DNA from: Rhynchonema sp. JSB1_4
Lineage: Eukaryota > Nematoda > Chromadorea > Monhysterida > Xyalidae
Length of the DNA stretch: 64,000 nucleotides
Reading direction: 5' to 3'
Assembly: GCA_030248065.1 (NCBI GenBank)
Contig: JASAMV010000618.1
Span: 1-64,000 of the forward strand
The position numbers and the translations under genes are program-made. The notes below the pieces were generated by a model. The model searched no databases. It was not told the DNA's origin and was given only the letters and a program-made list of their open reading frames with translations. Position 1 is the stretch's first letter. The number at the start of each line of letters is the position of its first letter. Of this stretch, positions 10,860-22,481 are shown piece after piece.

Positions 10860-13230
10860 CCACATATATGCTTGTCATGACCATCCGTACGGCACCCGTC
10901 AATTCACAGTGGGCAACAGCGTTTTGATCGATACGTAAGAAAAATGTCCTCTTTCGTGGGCAAAGTGGCGCAAAATGGCTAAACATCAGACAAAACAACA
11001 CAAAACAAACATACAAGGACAGCGCTTGAAACTAAGAAAAAGAACTTCCCTGCGCGCAATCACTAAAGGAGAAGTTGAAACTAAAACAGGTATAGGTATC
11101 CATACGTGAAAGAAACCATGTTGTGGCTGCTGGAGTCTCAGTGTGGAAAATGAAGGTTTTGCCTTGCCGCTCTCCCTGCTAATTTTAACCAGCTGACCTG
11201 CTGGACTACGGCAACCAAGCCTAAACCCAAATGAGTTTCACACGGTTGTCTGTCAGTGAGTAAGTGGTCCATGAGTTGAGACAGTGCCCAGTTGGATAAT
11301 CATCGCCCCAGACTATCATCAATTATCACATATGAATGTGTTATCGATGTTTGTGTTTGTGCTCTTTGTTTGCACCTTTCGCCTGATCCTAAGTATAGAT
11401 TCGAAACCACCTGCGCTCTGTATGTTGCTCAATACAAGACAAAACGAGATCAACATGGCATATGCGCGGAAATGCACGCACATGAAGGCTTGTTCCCAGT
11501 GGAGCGGCGCCGAGAGCGGTGCGCGGCAAGGCGGTTGTTATTTTCTCGAGGTCGGGAACCGTGCGGGTTGGAACCCCCGAGGCACCGCTGGTGTTTTTTA
11601 CTCCGTGCGCACTGTTTGAGGGCAATATTCACCAACAACAGGCGTGTAATTACATGCCAGCACCAAAACAACCAAAGATCTCAAAAAATGTTTTTTGACC
11701 GACTCAAAATGTTGCTCACACACATCTGAAATCAGCTGAGTTGCTCAAAGATGCTCAATGACACTCCACAGACATGAAATAAAACTACGCATCCATCTGC
11801 ACAGCGGCGCTGCTGCTGTGGTCTTTTTCTGCCTGAGGCAGGTGCTTGCTGAGCCGCGAAAGAGTGCCACCGCGTATCGCTGCCGCCTTACTGGGAACAA
11901 GCCTTGATGCTTAGTAGTTCCTGTTTGGTTTCTTTCTCTTTGTGACTGGTACAAAACTGTGTGATCAGATCGAGGATATGCGTTGGTCAAGGGACTTTCT
12001 TGCGCATTAATGATGTCCAGGCCAAAAAATTGGTGGTGTCCTTTTTCAACCAGCGTAAAATTTTAACACTAAGCTGGCTATCTGGGAAGGGGACGACACG
12101 CCGATCGAAACCAGCGAGCCCGACCGACACAGAAAGATCTCAATGCAAATGTGGTCTGGCAAACAGACACACATCCGTACGCGTCGCGGCGTGACGAACG
12201 GAACCGGTGGTATGAGTGTGCGCTGTTGTGCACTTGAGCGTGCGTGCGTGCGTTGGGTTTATGAGTGATTCTGAGCCGCAGCTCGTTCCTGTAGCTCAGT
12301 TGGTGGAGCAACTGGCTGTCCAGGCCTGGTGGCTCGGAAGTAGGAGGTCCGCATGCACAGTGCTGAAGCGGGTACGTTGCACTGCGCGTGCACCACTAGC
12401 TGGTTTACTTGTGTCCGCAGGCGTCAGAGGCGTGCATGCGTACAGGCAATCCACCAGCTCATGGCACTCGCACACACACACACGCTGCATGCTGCAGTAC
12501 CGCCTACAATGAATGCATCTATTCCATGCAGTTATCCGTTGAAACATCCCCAAATTTTGCAACAGTGCAGAAAAGTGTTTTGGCATGCAGCAAATGAAAA
12601 CCGGATAAATTAAAAAGCGGTCATCAAAGTATGCCACTCGCTCAAGGTGTACATTTTATTTAGAAAATGGCGTGTGCTGCTGCATGCGCTGTGTGTATAA
12701 AAAGTGCCATGAGCCGATGGATCGCCCATACACGCACGCGTACTGCACGCATACCTGCAGCCCAGAGTTGCAGCTGCTACTGTACGTAGCGTGTTGGCTC
12801 CCCAGTTGTGAAACTGTTCATTATTGTAAATCACTCCACAGGTTCAACAACTCGACTTGTTTCATTCTCAATTCTTTCGAGCATATGAAAATGATTTCTC
12901 CACAACAAAAGTGTGCTACACAAGGTCTATTGTAGAATAAGTTCAATATTTTCGAATTTATATTGTCTACTTGTGGTGCGTTATTATATCGTAAAACCGC
13001 CAGCTAATGCATGCATAGCGCAAACAACTAAGCAAATGTCATCTTATGGAAACGTATACACCATAAATTAATACAATTCTGATCCTGAGATGAATAGAAA
13101 AGCTGAAAACGGCACAATTTAAGACAAGATAAATTACCAGAGTTTAGTGACACAAAAATCTGAGTATGACAACAAAACACCTGCATCAGGACAGAATGAG
13201 AGAAGAGAAATAATAATAAAACAAATCAAC
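10860..13230. other. Gene-free stretch with low-confidence inverted repeats
   Basis: About 2.4 kb without a convincing coding exon. 11484-11908 is bounded by AAGGCTTGTTCCCAGT and its inverted form ACTGGGAACAAGCCTT, suggesting a 425-bp inverted-repeat element with a GC-rich interior. 12420-12800 holds (AC)n tracts and repeated GCATGC-rich motifs. Long open frames in the GC-rich part (for example on the plus strand at 11292-11729) have composition and overlap typical of chance ORFs. Confidence 0.45.
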
Positions 13231-13378
13231 AATATTAAATTTTGACGCACAGTAAGGAAACAAAAAAGATGAAAATATCACTGGTACAATTTTTCTCGTC
13301 CAATCTGTCAAACGTTTCGGGGAAAGCATACCAGCGAATTTTCCCAGACTTATGAAAGATATATAACAAAAATTTGTT

Positions 13379-13531
13379 TCCCTGAGATGTAATACACATG
13401 GTACACAGTTGAGGTAGTATCGTTTCGAACATTAGAATCGACCTGTGTGGAATACAATCATAGAAGGTTGAGGTAGCAAGTTTAACAAAGTATACCATGA
13501 TTTGTTGAAAAACGATTTCAAAATCCCTGAG
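13379..13531 (-). promoter_or_regulatory. Two lin-4 seed-match sites in the lin-28 3' UTR
   Basis: The plus strand reads TCCCTGAGA at 13379-13387 and again at 13524-13532, which are the first nine bases of lin-4. The lin-28 transcript (minus strand) therefore carries two perfect lin-4 target seeds about 390 and 535 nt past the stop codon. lin-28 is the classic lin-4 target in nematodes. The sites flank the two let-7 sites. Confidence 0.85.
13410..13476 (-). promoter_or_regulatory. Two let-7 family seed-match sites in the lin-28 3' UTR
   Basis: The plus strand reads TGAGGTAGTA at 13410-13419 (first ten bases of let-7) and TGAGGTAG at 13469-13476. The minus-strand transcript thus contains two CTACCTCA sites. 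let-7 repression of lin-28 through such sites is established in animals. Order along the transcript is lin-4, let-7, let-7, lin-4 within 153 nt. Confidence 0.85.
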
Positions 13532-13917
13532 ATAAAATTCGACAACAGACTGTGCTGCTTGCGCAAAGAAATATAAAAAGTTTTTCTGCTGACTCATACA
13601 GATTATCGGTGCGGGAACATAGTCTTCGGAAACGTGCTGAGCAATGGGAAGCTGGGGAAAATATAATCGAGAGAGGACGGGGAACATGTCAAGGAAATGA
13701 CAAAAACGGAAAAACTACAATTCTAGAATGTGATATGACCTGGCGAATAGAATGAAAATTATCCTGAGTTACGGTAGGTTAACCTAATTAACCAAATTTG
13801 GTGAAGACTCGCCTATTCTGGAATTTGAAATTAAAAATGCCAGCTTAATTTGACGAATTAAGTGAAAAATAAGTATTTCAAGCAGCCGACATTTTCGAAT
13901 CCAAGTTCCATCAATAT

Positions 13918-16038
13918 TTACTCCTGTGGTTTCTCTGGTGTTCCGTTCTCGGTCTTGCGCACTGGACGCGTTGGGCAGTTGGCGATCAGATGGTCGTTGC
14001 CTGGAACAACATCGAGATTGAAACTGAATATCACGCAATTGGTATTGGGTTGGCCCGGCCCCCCCGTGGAGGAGGGCAACCGCCGCGCCCGTGCCTGGCT
14101 GGGGACGGCTTATTGGGTTGGCCGTTCTAACTATCTGAGCAAGCCGTACCGGTACATGTAAAAAAATGCAGAACACGCGGACTCATTTTCCTCCAATTCA
14201 TTCATAATCATAAGAATGATCAAACCTTGACAGTGGTAGCAGGACTTTTCGATCGGGCCGCGCGGACATTTCTGCGCCGTGTGATTGCCGTAACGACCGC
14301 AGTTGAAACAACTGAATGAAATACAGGAAGGAAATGACATGAATAGCTTTTCATAATGCTGTTTCCATGTCAGGTCGAAGTCGAAGTACCATTTAGGTTG
14401 GAAATAGCAGCTGCTTTTAATACTGTGGCCAAATCAAGTCGTCAAATCACATGTACCATTACTTCTCGCGCTCATTTTGAGGTTCTTGTATTATTGCTTG
14501 ACTTGATCAAAGTTAGCTGAAACAGCAAAACAATACAAAACCAAGATTGAAGCCCGGAATCCCGCAGTTGTCTCTGACCTGATCTTACAAGAGACGATGG
14601 TGATGGTTTTTAGGTTCTCATGTCAACCTACTATACTGTACGGTGAGGGCCCGCAGCTTGTGCTCAAGAGCCCGGTCCTCAGGTTTGGCCCTGTGCGCCT
14701 CCAGCAAGGGACCAAAATCCAAACCCTGCATATTGTGACTATCGAGAACACTAGTTGACCAACCGAATTTTCTGGAATCGTTTCTTGCCCAATGGATGCA
14801 CCCTTGAGCCCTTGAGTTGTTCCCCACCGGGTCCCTGCACGTACAGCGCCTCATAACCGCGTTGGGTCTGCTTGGTGGTGAACTCTACTGCCTCGCCCTC
14901 GTCAAGGCTGCGGAAACCAGGCATCTTCAGTGCCGACTGCGTGATGATGACAACATTTGTGATATGCAGGTTTCGATGCAGCCCACTACAGTAGTTTGCC
15001 TAATGTGATGCGCCACCTTGAGGTCTCTATAGTTCGGTCGTCAATGCCAATCGTCAACTCTGGTATTGATACTCAAATGAAGCAGCCCTGAGCGCGAGAA
15101 ATACAGTATACTATGCGGTTGAGTTAATGACGAGAGTTGACGGGTGCATTGACGACACGAATAAATAACTTTCTTCACCTAGTGTCACGTTTAAACCTGA
15201 ACTTCCCCTCTTGAGCCTAGATATAACTCACTGCAACACAAATGGGTTTTACGAAAACACACCGGGCTTTCTGTTTGTTTTCTTTGCGTTTGTGGATGCG
15301 TCTTTTGTTGATGATATTTGTCACACCCTGTGGACATGATAACAAGGCATGTGAACATAATGTACATGTAACGCAGCATGTAATACATTATGTGTGCATA
15401 CCGAACCAATTCTACACTGAAGAAGATTGACAAAGATGTCCCACAAGACGTTGTGCGGTGTTCTTGGCCGAGGCCAAAAAAGCTTCACCCAAAAAAGCTT
15501 TCCAATGTGACTCCCTCCCCCGAACCTGGTGCACAAACACATCTTCACTACCGTCGTCGGGCGTAATGAATCCAATGCCTTTGAGCACATTGAACCACTT
15601 GCACTTGCCAAGTCTGAGTGATTGGGATTGATTTTGCAGGTAACCAAGTTCAGTGCTGTACCCTCCTTAGATGGTGATTTTAGCACAGTGAATGTTATAT
15701 AGTGACCGGACCCGCGATCTTGTCACTGTAAAAGCGTAGACTGCTTGTCACGATAAGACACACATGAGTGTGCACCGGGCATCCTAAAAACTGAAAAAAA
15801 TTTAAGTACTAACATCATGCAAATAGTATTATTAACCTGAGTGGTCCAGGTATCGGCTCGCCACTTCCACTGCCAGTGCTGTCGGTTTGACGGTCGGCCT
15901 CGGTCGATGCTGTGCCTGTGTCACTCGATTGGGCTGTAATGGCACATGGCTGGTTGAGCGATGTTTCAATACAAACGGGGATGGAACTACTATCGTTGCC
16001 GGAGATTGTAAGCAGCACAACGGGCTTTTTATGAGGAC
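13918..16038 (-). CDS. lin-28: LIN-28 RNA-binding heterochronic regulator
   Basis: Minus-strand exons: 16038(or less)-15837, 15613-15526, 14936-14764, 14311-14226 and 14000-13918. Phases agree at every junction. In order the protein shows a Ser/Thr-rich N-terminal region, then a cold-shock domain with RNP1 KGIGFI, RNP2 VFVHQ and the LIN-28 hallmark [15 protein letters not shown] basic linker ([10 protein letters not shown]) and two CCHC zinc knuckles follow: [15 protein letters not shown], with five residues rather than four before His, and [14 protein letters not shown], which is canonical. A short tail ends at TAA. A cold-shock domain plus paired zinc knuckles is unique to LIN-28, which binds pre-let-7 and mRNAs to hold early developmental fates. 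The first exon shown has no in-frame ATG, so a further 5' exon must exist upstream, probably beyond the MITE at 16085. Confidence 0.93.
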
Positions 16039-16084
16039 CTCAACGAAGTGTTTAACATTAGATTGGTGCACTGGTCGTTTCAAC

Positions 16085-16789
16085 CAGGGTTGTTTCAAAA
16101 AAGTGGTCAATTAAAAAAATTTAAAAAAAAAATTTTTTTTGAAACTCAGATTTTGCTTTTTTTTAATAAAAAAAGTTGCCCAAAATGGGCTAAAATGTCC
16201 AAAAATGGCCTTTTTCGAGGCAAAAAATTGGCACTTTTTTTCTGTGGACGAGACAATTTTTCCAAAATCGCGCCTGCGGCGCCCTGTATTGTCCCCAAAT
16301 CCGTACAGGGATGCGCGGGACTGGTCTTTTATAGTGATGTGGCACCGACAATGTACTACTACATGCTACTACACATGTATATATGCAGGTCTGGTGCAAA
16401 ACCGGGCGCGCAAAGTCGATCTGACGCGCAAGATTTGGGCTGTAATCGATATTTTGATGGTCGTATATCAGATATACGGCATTAGATTCATTAAAATACG
16501 TTGTACGGCATGCTACAATACATCAGAGTAACATCGTTAGTGAACATCAACCTCAGACTGGTCGGAGACCATGGAATCTGCACAATACTACCGGGTGTCA
16601 CCACACAAGTTCGGTCTGAGGCGAAAATTTTTCAATTTTTGAAAAATATGTTGTACCGATTTCATTTACCCTGAAACGTCGTTTGCAACACTTTTTCTAA
16701 TAAAAAAATTTTTCGTCAAAAAAAATCAAAAAAAATTTTTTTTTTAAAAAAAAAAAGCTCGTTAATAAAAAAATTTTTTTTCAACCCTG
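16085..16789 (+). mobile_element. 705-bp hAT-type MITE, copy 1
   Basis: Termini CAGGGTTG... CAACCCTG form inverted repeats within long A/T runs. The flanking 8 bp GTTTCAAC is duplicated exactly on both sides (16077-16084 and 16790-16797). CAGGG termini with an 8-bp duplication are the mark of the hAT superfamily. The interior shares its full length with 27533-28233 and with the split copy at 27338-28735. It contains no transposase; open frames inside it are fortuitous. It sits just 5' of the first visible lin-28 exon. Confidence 0.95.
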
Positions 16790-17754
16790 GTTTCAACAAT
16801 AGACTGGTTCAAAGATTGAAGAGATTCAAAAATATTCGTGCAGACGTTGGACACAGTCATTTGAGAGCACTTGTGATTCGACGACCCAAATGGCGGTGCG
16901 TCAATGGCGGATCCAGCTTTCGGCCAGGGGGGGGCGGGGCAAATCCCAAAAGTCATTTTTATGTAGTGCACGTTTGATTTTCAAAAATTGTTTTTATCTA
17001 GTGCTTGCTTATAATTGGGTGATTTTAAGCCAAATACCACAAGGACGGAGGGCTGCGTTGAAATCGAAACACACAATACTAACCTCCATTATTTTGCTGA
17101 AATCCGTTCTCATTGGGCGGTGACTCTTTCTGGTTGTCAGACATCTTCGATGATCTTAAATCTCGATGTTTTTCAATGGTCAAATTTTGAACTCCTTTCT
17201 TCGACGAATGTAGTAATAAAGTGCGCGCGGTGAAATTGTTCTCTCGATGTTTTGTTTCACGCGATCCGTTTCTCGTTTGGTGTAATGTGTTGAATCTCTC
17301 TCACTCCGCCGCACTCAGCAGCGATGAAATTCAGCACACTGCAAGAATGTCTACCCCTACACGCGCACACCCCCTCACATGCGATTCGGTGCTGAAACAG
17401 AATGAAATTCCTTTTATAAAATGGCTACTATTATATTATTCAAAAGATTAGGAAAACCAGTGCGCCCTGCACTTTGGCTTGTTGATAACGCATGAATGAC
17501 AACAAAGGCCTTTGCTTATGAACCGAGCCAGTGCGCATCGATGATATCCTAGATGAAAGCCAGTGCTTCAGCACGTTTGCTGATCGAGATAATTCCGAAT
17601 TGGGGACTTTGATACTTATCAAGAATTGATTTTTTCCCTGCGAGAACTGGAGTTGTGCGTGGGAGACAGGAAGACACTCAGATGGTAATTGTGATCCTTG
17701 CGAGCCAGCCTGTTCGTCTGCTTGGTGCGTGGTGCATGAGCAACTCGGCTGGCG

Positions 17755-17853
17755 ATGAATGAAGAAAACAAAGATATTTTGCAAAACTTCAGGGATCTGG
17801 ATGCCTTGACCATTGCCGAAGTTCAGCAGGAAGTAACTCACATTGCCACGACC
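17755..17853 (+). CDS. Candidate exon of an unidentified protein
   Basis: ATG followed by 33 open codons ending at a good donor (ACC|gtaatg). The segment, MNEENKDILQNFRDLDALTI and on, is hydrophilic and helix-forming. It may belong with the exon at 18788-18954, but the phases (0 out, 1 in) need a further exon between them. Family unknown. Confidence 0.3.
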
Positions 17854-18787
17854 GTAATGTGAAATCCAAATAAAACTAATACAAGAATGTATGGTTTCAG
17901 CAGCTCACAGAACACAACGAACTGTGTGCGTGTCGTGTACCGAAATTCCAACAAAATGTTGCAAAATTTACAAACCATCGGCCAAAACAAGCATCACGTG
18001 CGTCTACATGTGCACAAAAACACACATACACAGCCAGAAAAAAAGAGTAGTGCGTCACACACTGAGAGACGGCACCCCCAGGTCTGTGCACAAATGGGGA
18101 CCGAAACTCTGTGCATAGTACAAGTTCCGGAACCAAAAAAAGAGAACGTGCACCAAGTTATCGCGCACTGCGGGCACATTGCAATGTTTGGCTCTGACAA
18201 TATAGCGCATTGCAGCTGCATGGGGTGCGGGGCAGGCAGGCAGAGTGCATAAACACGGCCCAATTTCTTGGGTACTGTATCATCGCAGAGGTACTGTAGC
18301 TGGTACCGGGTTGGGTACCGTACAAAATGCATCCCTGCACTCTGCATCCAACGCAAAGGCCTAGGGGTGGAAACTAAACGCGCACGTTGCGCCAGGGAGG
18401 GCAGTGTGGACTCTCTCTGTATAGTGCTTCTCTGCAATTGCAGCTGCTACAAGACACAAACTTGTTGAGTATTGCTTGCCAGCTGACAAGGTCTTGACTT
18501 GGCTCACAGCCAAAGTCTTGTCTTGGGATATTGTTTTTGAGAGGAAGGCACTTTTGAGCGCACAACATGCTTTTCGTTCAATTTCCGGTTCAAACCAGGA
18601 AGCGCATTAAGAGCAAATGTCGGCTGATACTTTCTTGTCCTAACTTTGCACCGTAACAGTCGACTTACCACGCACAGCGTTTTTCGCTGCAAAAAATGAC
18701 GTGCAGTTTCGGTGGGTGACCAAGCCTAATACTGATGTTACGTTTGTTACCAGTACAGTACCACTTCAGGTAATCTATAACTTACAG

Positions 18788-18954
18788 GGTGGAAATATGA
18801 AACAAAGATGCTATCGGTTCACCTTATGCAAGGGACGGAGCATGAAATTTTTGAAAACATACCAAAAGCCAACGAAATTACTTTGAGAACTGTTGGCCTC
18901 ATTGATGAAAACTTCAACAAATTTTCTTCCCAAACTATAAAACACATAGAATGA
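18788..18954 (+). CDS. Candidate terminal exon of an unidentified protein
   Basis: After a CTTACAG acceptor, 55 codons run to a TGA. The segment (MLSVHLMQGTEHEIFENIPK... LIDENFNKFSSQTIKHIE) looks like a small coiled-coil protein's C-terminus. I cannot name the family. The following 1.5 kb (18955-20440) shows no further gene. Confidence 0.3.
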
Positions 18955-20440
18955 GCAGGAATGCCAAAGCGATGCGAAAAGTGCAAGTCGAAACTAGTCA
19001 AACACATATTGCATCGCAACTTAGAGCCGTTGGTCACGTGTGCAAAGCAGTTTCGAGCACACCATCCAGTTTGGCGCAACAACACAACAAAATACATTAG
19101 CCGTGCAAAGCCAAACTGCATAACGGTCCACCAGGACCTGTGGGTGGTCACTAGATTTCACTTCGTTCGACCAGCCATAGAAATGTGCTCTTGCTGACCA
19201 AAACGAATAACGCACATCATGTGTATATTGTGACTGCGGAGAGCGCACCAGGCAGACAGACAAGCACACCACATGTACGCACGGTTGGTACACGTGGACA
19301 CTGCTGCTGGACATTTCACACAAACGCCGGAGATTTTCAAATGTGTCCCCTCACCCGTTTATGACCATTTTTCGTGTAAGTGAACCACAAAGGACGCCAT
19401 GTGGAAAGTCACGAGTCGGGGGCAACACGTGGTCATTATCGGCCGTTATCACGGTAGGAGTTCGTGTGTTTTTCTCAGAATTCGGCCGGCGCAATTTTTC
19501 CGTGGATGTCACTGCGGGAAAAGTGACCAAATCCACTGTCCTAAGTGACCATGTGTACGTATGGAATTTATCTAATCGAACCGAATTAAAATACCAATAT
19601 TTAAGTCTATGCTCCGATATAATGCACTTTTTCACATTTCATACATTTTGTATGTGCAAGTTGCACTGCCGTGAAATATTCAGGCGCAGGTTCTCAGCAC
19701 GATATGCAGCCAGCAGTTGGATGCTGTGACAACGTATGTATGCGTCCTAAGAGTGACCCGTGGTCAGCCAATTGCTCTGATGTCCACGGTGTGCCTGTTT
19801 CGGTTTGCCAATCGATAAAACAACACTGAGCGGCTCCGCCCGGCTGTGGGCTCAGTATGGTGTTGTCCTCGTGTACAATAAACTGATTTCTGCGAGCCCA
19901 GCCACCCGTGAGTCTGCTGTGGATAGGCATGATAGCAGCGTGGGATTAATACTGTTTGGGCCGATACTGGACGCTGATACCTTTACCTTTACAACAATAT
20001 ATATGTAACATGACTATATTACCTTTATGCACAACCAAGTTTTTGTGCAAAGTATGACTTCAGGCATATCTCCTCCACACAGAAATCTGGCCATTTGACA
20101 ATTTTTTCGAGTTTTGCTGTTGTTGCAGAAAGGCAAGGGAACTCTTGGAAACGAAACCCAAATTTCTTAGTGGCTCAGACAATTGGGCGCTTGGCCCCAT
20201 ATATTACGATTTTACCCGACGTCGCACTGTTTAAGAAAATACAGGTAAAGTGAAGACTATAAAAAAATCAAGGGTTTTTTGGTATATTTTTTCCCGCGAG
20301 ATGTGTTTGGGTTATTCCAATAAGTCAAATTTGGCATCAATTTAAAGCAGAGACCCACCATAATATAAAAATAGGAATAGAAATGGTTATCCAGTTTCTA
20401 TTTGACAGCGGCGCCTTGAACAAAAGTTCAACAAAATCGA
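18955..20440. other. No gene recognised
   Basis: Short overlapping open frames on both strands, none with a recognisable motif or splice structure. 20038-20380 is A/T-rich and featureless apart from short homopolymers. Confidence 0.45.
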
Positions 20441-20778
20441 CTTTGAAGAATCACGTTTTGATTGTATGGAGGAATCCATTGAAAAAAACGAAACGGATAA
20501 ATATGTTCAAGATCCCAGTCATAACGTACCATCAATGGGGGTCTGTTCGAAAGAGTTTGCCACCTGCGTCGCTTGTCCGAACACTTGCTTGTTGAAGCAC
20601 AGCCCAGAGTTGCCGAACTGCAAGTTCGCTATGGATTGCCCATTCCTCTAAATCCTCTTTAAGGACGTAGAGCTAAGTAAACCAACGCAGAACACATCCT
20701 GGCCAAAAAATCCGCTGACCGAGCCAGTGCCAGACTGAATTGACCAGGGCCGTCCGTCATTGATGTAGGTGGAGCTCC
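20440..20778 (-). pseudogene. Inverted fragment of the aspartic protease gene
   Basis: Reading on the minus strand, 20778-20648 matches protease exon 4 ([20 protein letters not shown]), then the same short intron, then exon 5 ([19 protein letters not shown]), then part of the next intron. It equals about 23840-24150 of the intact gene in reverse orientation. It is truncated at both ends, so it is a non-functional duplicate. Like the intact gene it has Ser, not Tyr, at the flap position. Confidence 0.85.
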
Positions 20779-20970
20779 GAACCGATGAACGTCCAGTCGC
20801 ACCGACGGGATCGCGAAGCGATGACGGAGAAGTGCTGGCTTCCATAAACCGATGAATATGACGTCACTCTGACGGGATCGCAACGCGATGACGGAGGATT
20901 GATGGCTTCCATAATCCGATGAATATCCAGTCACGCCGACGAGATCGCAACGCGATACCGGAGGAGTCTT
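20779..20970. repeat. Three ~70-bp tandem repeats
   Basis: Three diverged units, each with CCGATGAA(TAT/CGT), GACGGGATCGCAACGCGATG-type and GGCTTCCATAA-type blocks, directly abutting the protease fragment. Probably left by rearrangement; no coding sense. Confidence 0.7.
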
Positions 20971-21020
20971 GGCTTCAGTATGCCGCCGAACAATCCAGCC
21001 TGCGGCAAAAAAGGGCTAAA

Positions 21021-21535
21021 ACTAGGAATAAAGTGCCCTCGGGCACCTGTATCTTGTTACGCATAACAAAAGCCCTAAAGTTCCGATGCTACAAAGGAGG
21101 AGCTCTAAGACCGACTCCCAGCGCCACTGCAAGACCACACAGCGCTAGTGCAAAATACTGCAGCGAGCGCGAAAATAGATCTGTACACGGTCGCAAGTTT
21201 AAGGGCGCTGAGACTCCAAAAGGCGCTGACAAACGTTCGGCAAAATTACTCACAAAGATTTCAAGCTAAGACTGACGGCATGTCCTTGCGGTAGTTGCAA
21301 CATGTTTATTGGAAAGTGTCAGATCGGAAAGATTGTCGAGCCTCCCGCCCCGCCCGCGGCGCCTGCATCTTGAAGTTCTTGCTGCATCTAGTCTGGTCAC
21401 TCTAGTAGTAACCCATTATAGCATCAGAAAAATAGTAATTTACTTCTTTATCTCCTTTGTAGCATCAGAACTTTAAGGCTTTTGTTATGCGTAACAAGAT
21501 ACAGCTGCCCGAGGGCACTTTAATCCTAGTTATCG
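21021..21535. mobile_element. ~0.5-kb inverted-repeat element
   Basis: The left end (GGAATAAAGTGCCCTCGGGC..., about 80 nt) recurs inverted at 21455-21535 with high identity, including CTTGTTACGCATAACAAAAG. The interior is GC-rich and non-coding. The flank after 21535 is a repeat also present at 32880-33990. Confidence 0.75.
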
Positions 21536-21848
21536 AAATGTTTGCCATCTTTATCTGTACGGATTATCGTTGATCGCAACCTGTCACTTTCAGGTCACTT
21601 CAAGAATTATTTGCTATACATATAGGATGATTGCACATGACATAACGGTAATATGGCAAACAGTCACTGTTTAACTACCGGAAGTCACTAAAGATGGCGC
21701 ATCACAGCCATGATATTCAGTGATGCCTAAATTTGACATGAATAAAAGCTGTTCCAAAACCACTTTCTTGGGCCAAATGACACCTCGCGCCTCCCCGCGC
21801 CCCCCCCCCCAAATACATAACAAATACATAACTTCAAGTTTATAAATG

Positions 21849-22110
21849 TTATCTGCCAAAAAACATTATTAACTATAACTTTGCTAACTGTAACTTAACT
21901 ACCTGTTCTGAATGAAGCTGTGTTCATAAAAACATTAACTATAACTTAGCTAACTGTAAGTTAACTATCTGCTCTGAATGAAGCTGGGTTCATAAATGTT
22001 CAGACGAAAAGTTCATAAATGTTATTGCCAAAAAAACATTAACTTAACTATAACTTAACTATCTGTTCTGAATGAAGGTGTGGTGTGTTCATAAATGTTG
22101 CGGAATCCTA
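21849..22110. repeat. Tandem ~85-bp repeats
   Basis: Three or four diverged copies of a unit containing ATTAACTATAACTTAGCTAA, CTGTTCTGAATGAAGCTG and GTTCATAAATGTT. A/T-rich, non-coding. Confidence 0.75.
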
Positions 22111-22198
22111 AACATGAACGGAAGAGGGGGATCCAGGCAACCTAGGTCTAATCGGCTCCGAGACGGACCCTTGTGGGATGCGTAACAGTTCTACACGT

Positions 22199-22481
22199 GG
22201 CAGACAGCCGTGCTATTGGTCGCACAATGACCATATAAGAATTCATCAAATCAATCTTGATTTTCACGTTCAGTCACTCTTAACCACTGTGCTATTTGTG
22301 ATTCTCACAAAACATTTTCACTCGAAAATAAACAGATCAACCGCGTTGGCGCAGGTCTGAAACATTCTCTTTACTACATGCTTTGTGTGCGATCACGCAA
22401 CGCAACGTCACCACCCCGTCACTGTCCCTCTTTACGATTCAGGAAAAAAATTGTTCTTATAAAGTCATTGTGCAACCAATA
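22199..22481. mobile_element. Small inverted-repeat element (TGGTCGCACAATGAC family)
   Basis: Left end ATTGGTCGCACAATGACCAT and right end with the inverted form ending TGTGCAACCAAT. It is a diverged relative of the 404-bp element at 40223-40626. The 220-nt interior is unrelated to that copy. Confidence 0.65.

Noticed and set aside
12288..12360. tRNA-like A box (TAGCTCAGTTGGTGGAGC)
   Set aside because: The A-box match is good, but there is no B box (GGTTCGAATCC-type) at the right distance and no closing acceptor stem; at most a relic of a tRNA-derived repeat.
13410..13419. Plus-strand TGAGGTAGTA as a let-7 gene
   Set aside because: Only ten bases match let-7 and no hairpin surrounds it; it is better explained as a target site in the opposite-strand lin-28 transcript.
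13235..13687. 150-codon minus-strand ORF
   Set aside because: It lies in the lin-28 3' UTR, overlaps the lin-4/let-7 sites, has no recognisable motif, and its region is A/T-rich. Judged fortuitous.
16048..16531. 130-145-codon ORFs, repeated at 27602-27934
   Set aside because: They lie inside the hAT MITE, recur wherever it does, and encode nothing like a transposase.
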